Shown here one piece after another: positions 8,001-16,336 of a stretch of DNA of 64,000 bases. The notes under the pieces were generated by a model. It made no database searches. It was not told the DNA's origin and worked only from the letters and a program-made list of their open reading frames with translations. The stretch covers positions 62,001 to 126,000 of the forward strand of contig JAUZNZ010000005.1 of NCBI GenBank assembly GCA_030706735.1. The letters run 5' to 3'. Position 1 is the stretch's first letter; every line of letters starts with the position of its first letter. Source of the stretch: Bacteroidota bacterium (GTDB lineage: Bacteria; Bacteroidota; Bacteroidia; Chitinophagales; Chitinophagaceae). A program made the translations under genes and the position numbers.

Positions 8001-8124
8001 GCACTTCCCCGGTTATCCGTTGCCGGAGCTCGGCCTCCAGGCCTTTTACATCTACGCCACGTGAATGTTTGGTCTCAAATCGCGTATCGGCAGGCGAATT
8101 ATTGGTGCTAACATTCTTGCTCAT
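5011..8124 (-). CDS. FAD-linked oxidase fused to 4Fe-4S/CCG-domain dehydrogenase (YdiJ/GlcD type)
   Basis: 1037 residues. The N-terminal half is a PCMH/VAO-type FAD domain (ATVAICHQYGAPVLSRGGGT at ~75-95, LGGMLGNNSCG at ~160-170) followed by a FAD-oxidase C domain with SGEHGDGQARG. The C-terminal half has a ferredoxin-like cluster motif (CLACKGCKGDCPVN, ~650-665) and two CCG motifs (SLCCGRP, SGCCGMAG) like the GlcF/heterodisulfide reductase family. Such fusions oxidise D-2-hydroxy acids (D-lactate, D-2-hydroxyglutarate, glycolate) and pass electrons to the membrane. A C-terminal hydrophobic helix (TVATVAGLGIAVLLFSAF) could anchor it. It starts 3 bp after the upstream gene's stop. Confidence 0.88.
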   Translation of the reverse strand: MSKNVSTNNSPADTRFETKHSRGVDVKGLEAELRQRITGEVRFDDGSRALYATDGSNYRQVPIGVVLPCNEDDVCATVAICHQYGAPVLSRGGGTSLAGQCCNVAVVMDMSKYYNKVLDIDRNNKLVRIQPGIVLDEMRKATDEQAGLTFGPDPATHSHCCLGGMLGNNSCGVHSVMAQFQGNGARVSDNTERLKIITYDGVKMDVGPTSDEEYARIQTEGGRKAEIYRRLRELRDRYADQIRSKFPNIPRRVSGYNLPQLLPENGFNVARALVGSEGTCVTILEATLQLLPTPKNRSLLVLGYKDVFEAGDAVMPILKHEPIGLEGIDDILIGYMEKKGMNLEDLPLLPEGKGWLLVEFGGDSKEESDNKARNLMKELKETGNAPTMSLFDDPDQEKMLWEIRESGLGATAWIPGESMGAPGWEDSAVPPEKVGAYLKELRALFHKYKYNPSLYGHFGQGCIHCRVQFDLFTEQGIKDYKDFTVEAAHLVVRYGGALSGEHGDGQARGDLLEIMFGPEILQAFHEFKSIWDPGWKMNPGKIIDTYGQLGNLRIDNHYNPPQVKTWFHYGDEENSFARATIRCVGVGNCRRHEQGTMCPSYMVTREEKHSTRGRARMLFEMLEGDVTKNGWKDEHVKESLDLCLACKGCKGDCPVNVDMATYKSEFLSHYYEGRLRPRTAYAFGWIYWWSRLASRIPGIANFMMHAPVIGSITKAIAGVEPRRTMPKFAERPFKQWFKARPRRNQGKPKVILWADTFNNFFLPETLVAGVEVLEAAGFEVITARQSLCCGRPLYDFGMLKTARRMLQQIMDSLREEIEAGTPIVGLEPSCVAVFRDELLNLFPDSETAKRLKKNVFTLAEFLEKKAPEFKIPVLKKKAIIHGHCHHKAIMKMDCEKSLLRKTGLDVDMLDSGCCGMAGYFGYEKGEHYDVSIAAGERVLLPAVRKADKETIIIADGFSCREQIEQETDRKGLHLAQVLQMALRQQNAAEPPLTSFPEKRVVDGMKIKDPNKIGKTVATVAGLGIAVLLFSAFRNKSK

Positions 8125-8127
8125 GAG

Positions 8128-9249
8128 TCATAATTTATGTTTTTCAGCATCGGCGGCTTTGAAATCGAAACCCAACCCCGGCCGGGAGAGATCGGGCTCC
8201 AGACAACCCTTCTTTGGCTGTGGCAAGCCATCGAAGAACATCGATTCGATCCGGCTGTGATCATGGAAGTATTCGGCGATAAAGAAGCCTGGTGCGGCGA
8301 GAGCGGCCTGTAAATGAATAGCCGGGGCACAGTGTGAAGAGAACGGGATCTGGTGAGCGGCGGCGAGCCCGGCGGCCAGCAAAAAATTAGTGATGCCACC
8401 ACATCGCGTTGCATCCGCCTGCAGGATGTCAACGGCCCCAGCGCGGAGCACGGCCTGGAAATAGGGAAGATGATATCCATATTCCCCCGCAGCAATGGCG
8501 CAGCCTGCCGGAGAATGCTCCCGTACAAAGCGCAAGCCGGGCAGATCATCTGAGGACACGGGTTCCTCGAACCAAGTCACGTCGAACCCGATAAAAGCAT
8601 GCGCGAATTTCGTCGCCTGACGAGCGGAATAGGCACCATTGGCATCAACATACAAGGAGGCGTCTCGCCCGATCGCCTCACGGGCCGCCTTCACCCGGCC
8701 AACGTCCTTTTGGGGTTCGCGGCCGATCTTCATTTTGAAATGGGAGATGCCCTGCGCCGCCCAGGCCTGAAACTGATCGCGGGTCCGGTTATCGGAATAG
8801 GACGTAAAGCCCCCGCTTCCGTAGATCGCCATTTTATCCCTTGCCCTGCCCAGCAAGGAGCAGACTGGCAAATCCAATAGCTTTCCCTTCAGGTCCCATG
8901 CAGCGATGTCGACGGCGGACACGCCCATCATGGCCAGACCGCAGGTCCCGTTATTCCGGATAGCGCGGACAAGGGTCTGGTTGATATCGGGAATTTGCAT
9001 AGCGTCCTTCCCGATCAGCAGCGGCTTGAGGGTTTTTCCGATAATCGCCCCGACCGACGGATCGGCGTAAGTATAACCCATGCCTTGTTTTCCGCCTGCG
9101 CTTACCGTCACCAAAATCATCGTGGTATGTCCCCAGTCGATCGTCCCATCCGATTCAGGAAAGTCGGTTGGGATCGTATATACGGACACGCCTATATCCG
9201 TTATGGGTATACTTTCGCCACGCCGCGGGGGATGATCATCTTTTTTCAT
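8128..9249 (-). CDS. Enolase-superfamily (mandelate racemase subgroup) sugar-acid dehydratase
   Basis: 373 residues with the N-terminal capping domain and the TIM-barrel signature. KMKIG supplies K172/K174; metal ligands are D202 (VDANGAY), E228 (WFEEP) and E256 (AAGEYG); the D279 (LQADA) and H306 (SSHCAP) pair forms the second acid-base set. The KxK plus His-Asp arrangement is that of the mandelate-racemase subgroup, in which D-sugar acids are dehydrated to 2-keto-3-deoxy acids. Substrate cannot be named from sequence. Its start overlaps the stop of the TPP enzyme by 4 bp (ATGA), and the FAD/Fe-S gene follows 3 bp later, so these are co-transcribed. Confidence 0.85.
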   Translation of the reverse strand: MKKDDHPPRRGESIPITDIGVSVYTIPTDFPESDGTIDWGHTTMILVTVSAGGKQGMGYTYADPSVGAIIGKTLKPLLIGKDAMQIPDINQTLVRAIRNNGTCGLAMMGVSAVDIAAWDLKGKLLDLPVCSLLGRARDKMAIYGSGGFTSYSDNRTRDQFQAWAAQGISHFKMKIGREPQKDVGRVKAAREAIGRDASLYVDANGAYSARQATKFAHAFIGFDVTWFEEPVSSDDLPGLRFVREHSPAGCAIAAGEYGYHLPYFQAVLRAGAVDILQADATRCGGITNFLLAAGLAAAHQIPFSSHCAPAIHLQAALAAPGFFIAEYFHDHSRIESMFFDGLPQPKKGCLEPDLSRPGLGFDFKAADAEKHKL

Positions 9250-11039
9250 TTGGCGTGAAAGTATTCGTCGACCACATCTTTATAGGTTTGTTTAATGACG
9301 TCCCAGGTTTTGCTGTCACCGCCGAGCATCGCCGAACCGAACGCCTTCATTTCCTTAAAATCGATATGTGGAGGTAACATCGGTACCGAGGGGTCGGTGC
9401 AGGCCTCGATCAGTACGGGTCGGTTCACGTTAAATGCCCAGTCAAGACCTTCGGCCAGTTTTGCGGGATCATCAATTTTTATTCCGTCCAACCCCAGCAA
9501 CTTCGCATATTCGGCATACGGAATATCCGGCACACCCTGTGACGCGTCATACCGGGGGTCGCCAAGCATGGCCCTTTGCTCCCAGGTGACCATGTTCAGG
9601 TCCTGGTTATTGAGCACCAGTATGATCAGACGCGGGTCCGTCCATTCCCGCCAGTATTTCGCGATGGTGATCATCCCATTCATTCCCAGCATCTGAAAAG
9701 CGCCATCTCCGATCAGGCAAATGGGTACCCGCTCGGGAAAAGCGAACTTTGCGGCGATCGTGTAGGGCATAGCCGGGCACATGGTCGCCAGGTTGCCTGA
9801 CAACGAAGCCTTCATTCCCTTGCGAATTTTCAGATCCCTGGCAAACCACGCGGCCGTGGACCCGGAATCCGCAGAAAAAATGCAATTGTCCGGAAGCCGT
9901 TTTGACAACTCCCAGAAGACGAGTTGGGGATTCATGGGATTTGCGCTGTCCTGTGATCTGGCTTCCAGCACCTTCCACCATTTTTGCGTTTCCCTGATCA
10001 GTTGCTCCTGCCAGGAGCGATCTGATTTTTGCTCCAGTAACGGCAGCAGCGCGCGAAGTGTCTCCCTGGAATCACCGTGAAGACAAACCTCCATCGGATA
10101 GCGGATACTGAGCATCTTACCGCTGATATCGATCTGCACCCCTCTTGCCTTGCCCTCCCTGGGGAGATATTCGGAATAAGGAAAGCTGCTCCCGATCATC
10201 AACAGGGTGTCACATTCCATCATCATATCGTAACTCGGTTTAGTGCCCAGAAGGCCGATCGCCCCGGTGACATAGGGAAGATCGTCAGGCAGGACGGCCT
10301 TGCCAAGCAAGGCCTTGGCCACCCCTGCGCCAAGTACCTCGGCGACCTCCTTCACCTCGTCAGCCGCTTCCAGCGCGCCAGCCCCGACGAGAATGGCAAC
10401 CTTTTTCCCTTCATTCAGCACCTCCGCGGCCCTTCGCAATTCGCGATCTGCGGGGACAACGACCGGCTTTTCATAGCCGATGCCCGAATGAATGGTGCCG
10501 TGCGCCCGGGCCGGCTCCACAAAATCGAGTTCCTGCACGTCATTCGGGAAAATGATACAAGTGACGGTGCGCTCCGAGATCGCGGTTCGAAATGCGCGGT
10601 CTATCAGATGACGCGTTTGCATGGGGTCGCTGCACATATGGACGTATTCTCCTGCCACGTCTTTAAACAGCGATATCAGGTCGACCTCTTGCTGATAATT
10701 GCCCCCTAACGAAGACCGGGCCTGCTGGCCAACGATGGCCACAACCGGTTGATGATCCATCCTGGCGTCATACAGGCCATTAAGCAGATGTATCGCGCCC
10801 GGACCCGATGTCGCCAAACATACGCCCACCTCGCCGGTGAACTTGGCGTGACCGCAGGCCATGAACGCAGCATTTTCTTCATGCCTCACCTGAACAAACG
10901 GGATCGCAAAATCCTTTCTTTTCGCGCGGTTCATCGCGCCGAGGATGCCGTTAATGCCATCTCCGGGAAAACCAAAAATACGCTTGACGCCCCATTGGGA
11001 TAATCGCTCGACGATAAAATCGCTTACTTGTTTTGCCAT
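9246..11039 (-). CDS. Thiamine-diphosphate-dependent enzyme (pyruvate oxidase/acetolactate synthase-like)
   Basis: 597 residues, first gene of the operon. The N-terminal PYR domain has the activating glutamate in VRHEENAA (E54) and GFPGDGINGI. The C-terminal PP domain has GDG (444-446) and NN (477-478), the ends of the ThDP-Mg motif. Overall order TPP_N, central, TPP_C fits PoxB/acetolactate synthase relatives; many Bacteroidota versions are annotated only as thiamine pyrophosphate-requiring enzymes. With the dehydratase and the FAD/Fe-S dehydrogenase it suggests decarboxylation or carboligation of a 2-keto acid derived from a sugar acid. Confidence 0.85.
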   Translation of the reverse strand: MAKQVSDFIVERLSQWGVKRIFGFPGDGINGILGAMNRAKRKDFAIPFVQVRHEENAAFMACGHAKFTGEVGVCLATSGPGAIHLLNGLYDARMDHQPVVAIVGQQARSSLGGNYQQEVDLISLFKDVAGEYVHMCSDPMQTRHLIDRAFRTAISERTVTCIIFPNDVQELDFVEPARAHGTIHSGIGYEKPVVVPADRELRRAAEVLNEGKKVAILVGAGALEAADEVKEVAEVLGAGVAKALLGKAVLPDDLPYVTGAIGLLGTKPSYDMMMECDTLLMIGSSFPYSEYLPREGKARGVQIDISGKMLSIRYPMEVCLHGDSRETLRALLPLLEQKSDRSWQEQLIRETQKWWKVLEARSQDSANPMNPQLVFWELSKRLPDNCIFSADSGSTAAWFARDLKIRKGMKASLSGNLATMCPAMPYTIAAKFAFPERVPICLIGDGAFQMLGMNGMITIAKYWREWTDPRLIILVLNNQDLNMVTWEQRAMLGDPRYDASQGVPDIPYAEYAKLLGLDGIKIDDPAKLAEGLDWAFNVNRPVLIEACTDPSVPMLPPHIDFKEMKAFGSAMLGGDSKTWDVIKQTYKDVVDEYFHAK

Positions 11040-11250
11040 AATTTACATGTTAGTGCTGTCGGGAACAGCGCCGGAAGAGGAATACTGTGAGGGATGCAAT
11101 TCTTATTCCGTTCAAGTGCTTATTGTGCGTTCGAACCGGAAAGTTGTAGAAAATGATATACAGATTGAGGAATCGCTTCGGCAATTCCGGAAATGGCCAA
11201 ACCGGATTCGACGTAGGTACGGGTTCATGAGAGGGCGGTTATAAAAAAAG

Positions 11251-11273
11251 TCCCCACTTAGGAAAAGTGGGGA
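11251..11273 (-). terminator. Terminator hairpin (repeated element, copy 2)
   Basis: TCCCCACTT (11251-11259), loop AGGAA, AAGTGGGGA (11265-11273). On the minus strand it is followed by C and seven T. Identical in core to 4517-4541. It lies ~300 bp after the stop of the NarL-type regulator gene, so that transcript would have a long 3' UTR, or a separate small transcript ends here. Confidence 0.75.
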
Positions 11274-11387
11274 TTAACTGCGTTCCGAGGGCAAACAATT
11301 TACGGTTTCATAGGACGATAAATTGGCTTCGGACCCGGGTCGGTTGGTTTCAGGATTGGACTTCACTGGTTTTCGGATATTGGACAT
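11274..11387 (-). CDS. Candidate 37-residue micro-ORF (copy 2 of a repeated 3'-end element)
   Basis: ATG at 11387 to TAA at 11274-11276, with the stop touching the terminator stem. The peptide contains NPETNRPGSEANLSS. The DNA shares an 18-19 nt block (ACCCGGGTCCGAAGCCAAT) and the terminator with 4542-4628. Coding status is unproven; a small RNA ending at the hairpin is an equal possibility. Confidence 0.25.
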   Translation of the reverse strand: MSNIRKPVKSNPETNRPGSEANLSSYETVNCLPSERS

Positions 11388-11573
11388 CTAACCTTGACAA
11401 CACAAAGGTGAGACTTAAATAGTCTGAAAAAAATAGCATAAACTATCAATCTTGTATGGCCCGTTCTGCCACAGGCTGTAGTATTCAGGCCTACGTAAAG
11501 GCACGTCCCGGGAATATTTTTACCTTGTTTGTGCCCGTTGGGGGCCGGGAAATGGCGGAGCAGAGTCGAGCGA

Positions 11574-12203
11574 TCAGATCAGCTTATAGTCCAGCGCATA
11601 GCGTGTCAGGTCGGCATTGGATCTCATTTTCATTTTTCCCATGATCCTCCCCCGATACGTACTGACCGTGGTGGTACTAAGTACGAGCCTTCCCGAAATT
11701 TCCGAAACCGAATATCCGGCAGAAAGCAACAAGAAAACGTCGAATTCGCGCTGCGAGAGCACCTCATGGGGTTCCCGGCTTACCCGATCCTGATCAAGCT
11801 CGTCCGCCAACTTATCCGCAATTTGAGGGGAAACATATTTTCGACCGAGCAACACCCTTCGCACTGCCTTGACCAGTTCCTCCGCAGCCGCATCCTTACT
11901 GAGGTATCCCGCTGCGCCGGTCTTAATGGCCCGGATCGCATATTGTTCTTCCGGGTGTATGCTGAGGATCAACACGGGTATCTTGGGGAAATTTTGCTTG
12001 ACATGCAGTACGACGTCGAGACCGCTTCGGCCGGGCATGGACAGGTCGCAAATGATGACGTCCCAATCTCCGCTAATCATCATTTTTAACACACTCTCCG
12101 CATCGGGGGCTTCGGCAATGAATGCCGCAGGAAACTCTTCCAACAGAATATGTTTCAGGCCTTCCCGGATCAGCGCATGATCGTCAGCAATAAGAATTCG
12201 CAT
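11574..12203 (-). CDS. NarL/FixJ-type response regulator (REC + LuxR HTH)
   Basis: 209 residues from ATG 12203 (MRILIADDHALIREGLK); an in-frame TTG six bases upstream is a weaker start. The receiver has the acidic pair DD (7-8), phosphoacceptor D53 (VIICDLSMPG), and a conserved Lys in YLSKDA. The C-terminus is a LuxR-type helix-turn-helix (LSQREFDVFLLLSAGYSVSE, then STTTVSTYRGRIMGKM). It follows the sensor kinase gene by 19 bp and is almost certainly its partner. Target genes unknown. Confidence 0.92.
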   Translation of the reverse strand: MRILIADDHALIREGLKHILLEEFPAAFIAEAPDAESVLKMMISGDWDVIICDLSMPGRSGLDVVLHVKQNFPKIPVLILSIHPEEQYAIRAIKTGAAGYLSKDAAAEELVKAVRRVLLGRKYVSPQIADKLADELDQDRVSREPHEVLSQREFDVFLLLSAGYSVSEISGRLVLSTTTVSTYRGRIMGKMKMRSNADLTRYALDYKLI

Positions 12204-12222
12204 GTGCAAGATGATTTAGTAG

Positions 12223-13998
12223 TTAAAAAGGAACGGAAATAGTGAGGCAGGTGCCCTTCCCCGATTCGCTCGTCAATGCGTATTCCCCGTCCATAACAAA
12301 TACCCGTTCTTTGATACCCAGGAGACCAAAGCTCTTTATCGCCGATTGGTCGCCCGCGTCGATCCCTTTCCCATTGTCCCTGATCTCCAGGATTAACCGA
12401 TTATTCTTTATTCTGAGTTCGCTCTCTATCAGTTGAGCGTTGGCATGGCGCACCGCATTGGTCAGCGCCTCCTGGTAAATGCGGAACAACCCGGTGCCGA
12501 TCGCTTTGCCGGCCTCTATTTCCTGCATATCGCAGCGGAACCGGATCTCTATACCGAAACGATTCTCCACCTCGTGGCTTTGCCACTTAAGGGCGGCCAC
12601 CAATCCAAGATCGTCGAGGATGTTGGGCCGGAGGTTCGAAGCTATCTTTCTGACAGAATTGACGACCTCTTCCACGAGCACGATAATATCTGTAAACTTC
12701 CCGCGGATGGCAATATCATCCGACCTAACTTGTTTATCCAGCGCATGTAAATCCATTTTCAAAGCAGTAAGCTGTTGACCCAATTCATCATGAATATCGC
12801 GGGCGATCTGGATCCTTTCCTCTTCCCGTATGTTTTGAAGGTGCAAGGAAAGCTCATGCAATTCCCGATTGGCCTCCCTGATCTCGTTTTCCGCTTTCAG
12901 TTTATGCGTGAGGTCATTGACCAGTACCAGGCAGGCCGATTTGTTCTCGTAGGCGATCAGGGTAGAAACGATCTCGACATCGATGGCCGTTCCGTCCTTT
13001 TTTATATGCCTGGCCAGGCCGCTCAGGCCCCAGCTCTCTATGACCGGTTGTATCCGATTTACATGGATCCCGATAAATTCGCCGTGGCTGTAGCCATAAT
13101 GCTTCACGGCCGCATCATTTACCGCCAGGAAACGCTTCGTTTGGTTATCACAGACCCAGGCCGGCAGCGGATTCTCATCAAACAGCAAACGGTATTTTTC
13201 CTCGCTCTTCCGCAAGTCGTCTTCCACGCTCCTACGCTGGGTGATGTCTATCACTATCCCTTCCACCGTTCGATTTCCCGTCTCCTTATTATTGATCAAA
13301 GAAATATTCTCTATCACATACAGGGGGTCGCCGTTCTTTCGACGCAGGAGACCCTCATAATTAAACAGGAACTCTTCGCGTTCCAGGCGCATCATCGTCC
13401 TTGTCCTGTCCATTTCCGAACAATAAAGATTCCTTGGCGGGATCTTCCGTAGTTCTGCGGGATTGGCGTAGCCAAGCATCTTACAAAAGGAATTATTACA
13501 ATCGATGATCTTCCCTTCGATAGTCGATAGGTAGATCCCTGCCAGGTTTCTTTGAAAAAGAGATCGATAGCGCTTTTCGCTCGCCATCAATTCCGAGTCG
13601 GTCTTCAGTTTCTCCTTTTTTGCCTTCCTACTCTCCATTGCCCGTACAATCGAAGAAGGAAGGCTGACCAGGTTGCTCTTTAAAATATAGTCATCGGCAC
13701 CCTTATGAATGATATCAACCGCAAACTCCTCCGACACCTTGCCTGTCACCAGGATAAATGGGGAATCGATATGCAGGTCTTGCAAAAACTTCATCGCTTC
13801 GGTGGCATTGAATTCCGGCAGGGAATTATCAGACAAAATGACATCGAACTTGTCATCATCAATAGCCTGCGCGAATTCAGCCTTATTGGATACAATAGTT
13901 GCCCTGAATTTCAGTTCCGCCTGCCGAAGAGACTTTTGGATCAGTTCCGCGTCATACGTGTCATCTTCGAGTAGCAGCAGGCTTATTTCCGTCTTCAT
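12223..13998 (-). CDS. Hybrid sensor: REC-PAS-PAS-histidine kinase (HisKA_3)
   Basis: 591 residues without membrane segments, so probably cytosolic. Domains in order: receiver (1-125, D57 in VILSDNSLP), PAS (140-255, EKRYRSLFQRNLAGIYLST), PAS (264-370, EEKYRLLFDENPLPAW), coiled linker, HisKA_3 with phosphoacceptor H403 (ARDIHDELGQQL), and HATPase with EALTNAVRHANA and DNGKGID. This is a NarX/DegS-type kinase with an N-terminal receiver, which lets another kinase gate its activity. It is cotranscribed with the LuxR-type regulator. Signal unknown. Confidence 0.9.
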   Translation of the reverse strand: MKTEISLLLLEDDTYDAELIQKSLRQAELKFRATIVSNKAEFAQAIDDDKFDVILSDNSLPEFNATEAMKFLQDLHIDSPFILVTGKVSEEFAVDIIHKGADDYILKSNLVSLPSSIVRAMESRKAKKEKLKTDSELMASEKRYRSLFQRNLAGIYLSTIEGKIIDCNNSFCKMLGYANPAELRKIPPRNLYCSEMDRTRTMMRLEREEFLFNYEGLLRRKNGDPLYVIENISLINNKETGNRTVEGIVIDITQRRSVEDDLRKSEEKYRLLFDENPLPAWVCDNQTKRFLAVNDAAVKHYGYSHGEFIGIHVNRIQPVIESWGLSGLARHIKKDGTAIDVEIVSTLIAYENKSACLVLVNDLTHKLKAENEIREANRELHELSLHLQNIREEERIQIARDIHDELGQQLTALKMDLHALDKQVRSDDIAIRGKFTDIIVLVEEVVNSVRKIASNLRPNILDDLGLVAALKWQSHEVENRFGIEIRFRCDMQEIEAGKAIGTGLFRIYQEALTNAVRHANAQLIESELRIKNNRLILEIRDNGKGIDAGDQSAIKSFGLLGIKERVFVMDGEYALTSESGKGTCLTISVPF

Positions 13999-14243
13999 AA
14001 AAAGTCGTTTACACGCCAGGGCGTGCGTGTTGAACCGTGATGAGTCAGAATTTTTCAGGTAGGGGAATGACAGGAAGGGATCGCTTCTATAAATGTAGAC
14101 CTATTGAAGGACTTATACGCTTATACTTTACTTACCAGCGAACTAAACGTTAAAATGATGATAATAAACAAATTACGGTTGAAGACGGCAAGGTCATTGT
14201 GACCGTCAAACCATGGAACCAGGTTTATTTGTATTTTGTAAAA

Positions 14244-15173
14244 ATGAAAGACCTAAGTATAAGAGAGTTTTATAAAGAAATATTTGGCGAAAGCGGTTAT
14301 CAGCTTGATCATTTTTTAGACAGCAGAAGTTCAGACGATATCGGGCACTTTAATGTCTTTGATATGGTTAAGTTCTATTTCAGTGGTAATAAAAAACCTG
14401 AAATGACATATAACCGAAGATTGTATTACAAAATTAGTTTGATCAAAGGCAAAAATCTGGTAGAGTATGCCAATAAAACGGTATTCATTGATAAACAAGG
14501 AATATTGTTTGCAACGCCAAAAATCCCTTACCGGTATACACCACAAGCCAAAGAGCAGTCGGGCTTTTTTTGCGTTTTTACCAAAGAGTTCTTGTCCAAA
14601 TCAAGAACGGGTTTGCTTATTGATGAATTGCCGATCTATCAGCCCAATAGTGATTTTGTATATCATCTAAATGATGAACAATATCTTCAAATGGAATGGA
14701 TATTCAGGAAAATGGATGCAGAACTTTCTTCCGACTATGCATTTAAATATGATTTGTTACGTAATTATGTGTTGGAACTAATACACTCCGGACAGAAGTT
14801 AAAACCATTGAAAAGCACTGCCGGTGCCACTAATGCTGCAAGCAGGATTTCATCGTTGTTCATAGAACTCTTGGAAAGGCAGTTTCCTATTGACAGCGAT
14901 GCACAGGTAATAAGACTCAAGACACCCAATGATTTTGCCAGATCGTTAGGCATACATATTAATCACCTAAATAAAGTATTGAAAGAGACTACAGGCAGAA
15001 GCACCAAAGAAATCATCACAGGCAGAATGATCGAAGAAGCCAAAATCCTGCTTAAACAAACACAATGGAATGTGTCTGAAATAGCCTTTGCTTTAGGATT
15101 CGAAGAAGTCGCTCATTTTTCCAACTTTTTCAAGAAGCATACCACTCTTTCGCCGTTGAAATTCAGGAATTGA
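14244..15173 (+). CDS. AraC-family transcriptional regulator
   Basis: 309 residues from ATG 14244 (MKDLSIREFYKEIFGESGYQ); an upstream in-frame start at 14199 adds an unlikely leader. The N-terminal ~190 residues form a cupin-like sensing part. The C-terminal ~100 residues carry two HTH motifs of the AraC/XylS type (FARSLGIHINHLNKVLKETT, VSEIAFALGFEEVAHFSNFF). It is 50 bp upstream of an aldo/keto reductase on the same strand and both are AT-richer than the flanking genes, so it likely controls that gene. Confidence 0.9.
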   Translation: MKDLSIREFYKEIFGESGYQLDHFLDSRSSDDIGHFNVFDMVKFYFSGNKKPEMTYNRRLYYKISLIKGKNLVEYANKTVFIDKQGILFATPKIPYRYTPQAKEQSGFFCVFTKEFLSKSRTGLLIDELPIYQPNSDFVYHLNDEQYLQMEWIFRKMDAELSSDYAFKYDLLRNYVLELIHSGQKLKPLKSTAGATNAASRISSLFIELLERQFPIDSDAQVIRLKTPNDFARSLGIHINHLNKVLKETTGRSTKEIITGRMIEEAKILLKQTQWNVSEIAFALGFEEVAHFSNFFKKHTTLSPLKFRN

Positions 15174-15223
15174 TTGAATTTTGCAAATAGTGGATTGCTT
15201 TCTATAAGGTAATTATTTACGAA

Positions 15224-16219
15224 ATGATTGACCTTGTTGGCTCAAATCAAATAGTAAATAAGGTGAAAAATGTAACAATATTAGGAAGCAGCACGCTACA
15301 AGTGAATCGAATAGGCCTTGGCTGCATGGGCATGTCGGAATTTTACGGCTCTTTCAATGAAGAAGAATCTGTCAGCACGTTGCACAAAGCCATTGACATC
15401 GGGGTCAACTTCTTCGACACGGCCGATATGTATGGTTGGGGAGCCAATGAAAAGTTGATTGGAAAAGCCTTTAGACGTCGATGGGATAAAGTTATTCTGG
15501 CAACTAAATTCGGAGTAATGAGAGGATCAAATGGAGAATGGCTCGGACTCAATGGAAAACCAGAATATATTAAGAAGGCTTGTGAACAGAGCCTTTCAAA
15601 TTTGGGAACAGAGGCCATTGATCTATATTATATGCATCGCCAGGATCCCCATGTAGAAATTGAAGAGATCGTTGATACCCTGTCAAATTTGGTCAAACAG
15701 GGAAAAGTGAAATATATAGGTCTCTGTGAGGTTGATGCTGACACTATCCGACGAGCACATAAAGTTCATCCCATCACTGCCTTGCAAACTGAATACTCCT
15801 TATGGAGCCGCGAACCAGAAAAGGAGCTTTTTGGCGTTTGTAAAGAACTCGGAATTACATTTGTATCATACAGTCCATTGGGCCGGGGTTTTTTGACCGG
15901 GGCGATCAGAAGTCGTGCCGATATGGAGGCTGGTGACTTTAGGCTGAGCAATCCACGATTTACCGATGCGGCTATCGCCGAAAATCTCACGTTTGTCAAC
16001 GTTTTGGACCAATTAGCAAAGGACAAAGGAGTAACAAAAGCACAGATCGCCTTATCCTGGATATTAAGCCAAAACCATGAGATCACCGCGATTCCCGGCA
16101 CGAGAAAGATTCACCGACTTGAAGAGAATTTAGGTGCATTAAACGTGGAACTAACGGAAGCAGATTTTGATATTATTGAATCGGCTATGCCTAAAATAAC
16201 CATTGGAAGCAGGTATTAA
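15224..16219 (+). CDS. Aldo/keto reductase
   Basis: 331 residues, (beta/alpha)8 barrel NADPH-dependent oxidoreductase. Catalytic tetrad residues are visible: D and Y in NFFDTADMYGWG, K in LATKFG, H in YYMHRQDP. SYSPLGRGFLTG and IPGTRK are the usual cofactor-binding positions. Closest in style to the AKR13/YajO-like group that reduces small aldehydes and ketones. It follows an AraC regulator and probably forms one inducible unit with it. AT-rich composition hints at separate ancestry from its neighbours. Confidence 0.92.
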   Translation: MIDLVGSNQIVNKVKNVTILGSSTLQVNRIGLGCMGMSEFYGSFNEEESVSTLHKAIDIGVNFFDTADMYGWGANEKLIGKAFRRRWDKVILATKFGVMRGSNGEWLGLNGKPEYIKKACEQSLSNLGTEAIDLYYMHRQDPHVEIEEIVDTLSNLVKQGKVKYIGLCEVDADTIRRAHKVHPITALQTEYSLWSREPEKELFGVCKELGITFVSYSPLGRGFLTGAIRSRADMEAGDFRLSNPRFTDAAIAENLTFVNVLDQLAKDKGVTKAQIALSWILSQNHEITAIPGTRKIHRLEENLGALNVELTEADFDIIESAMPKITIGSRY

Positions 16220-16336
16220 CAACCGGCTTTTGTCTACTTTTAGAAAATGCCCAGGAACCTGAGCGGCCCCCTTTTTAACAGCAATTTAGTCACCTGCCTG
16301 TTGCAGAGACTGGCGACGTGTATTACCTTTTCTGTT

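Larger units (their letters stand above)
11040..11573. other. Intergenic region between two minus-strand units
   Basis: 534 bp. It holds the presumed promoter of the TPP operon near 11040-11120 (no clear -7 element seen), the terminator and micro-ORF listed separately (11251-11387), and a small perfect dyad AGACT-TAAAT-AGTCT at 11411-11425. No other gene is supported. Confidence 0.5.

Noticed and set aside
10077-10709. 210-codon plus-strand frame
   Set aside because: Antisense to the TPP enzyme; no recognisable features.
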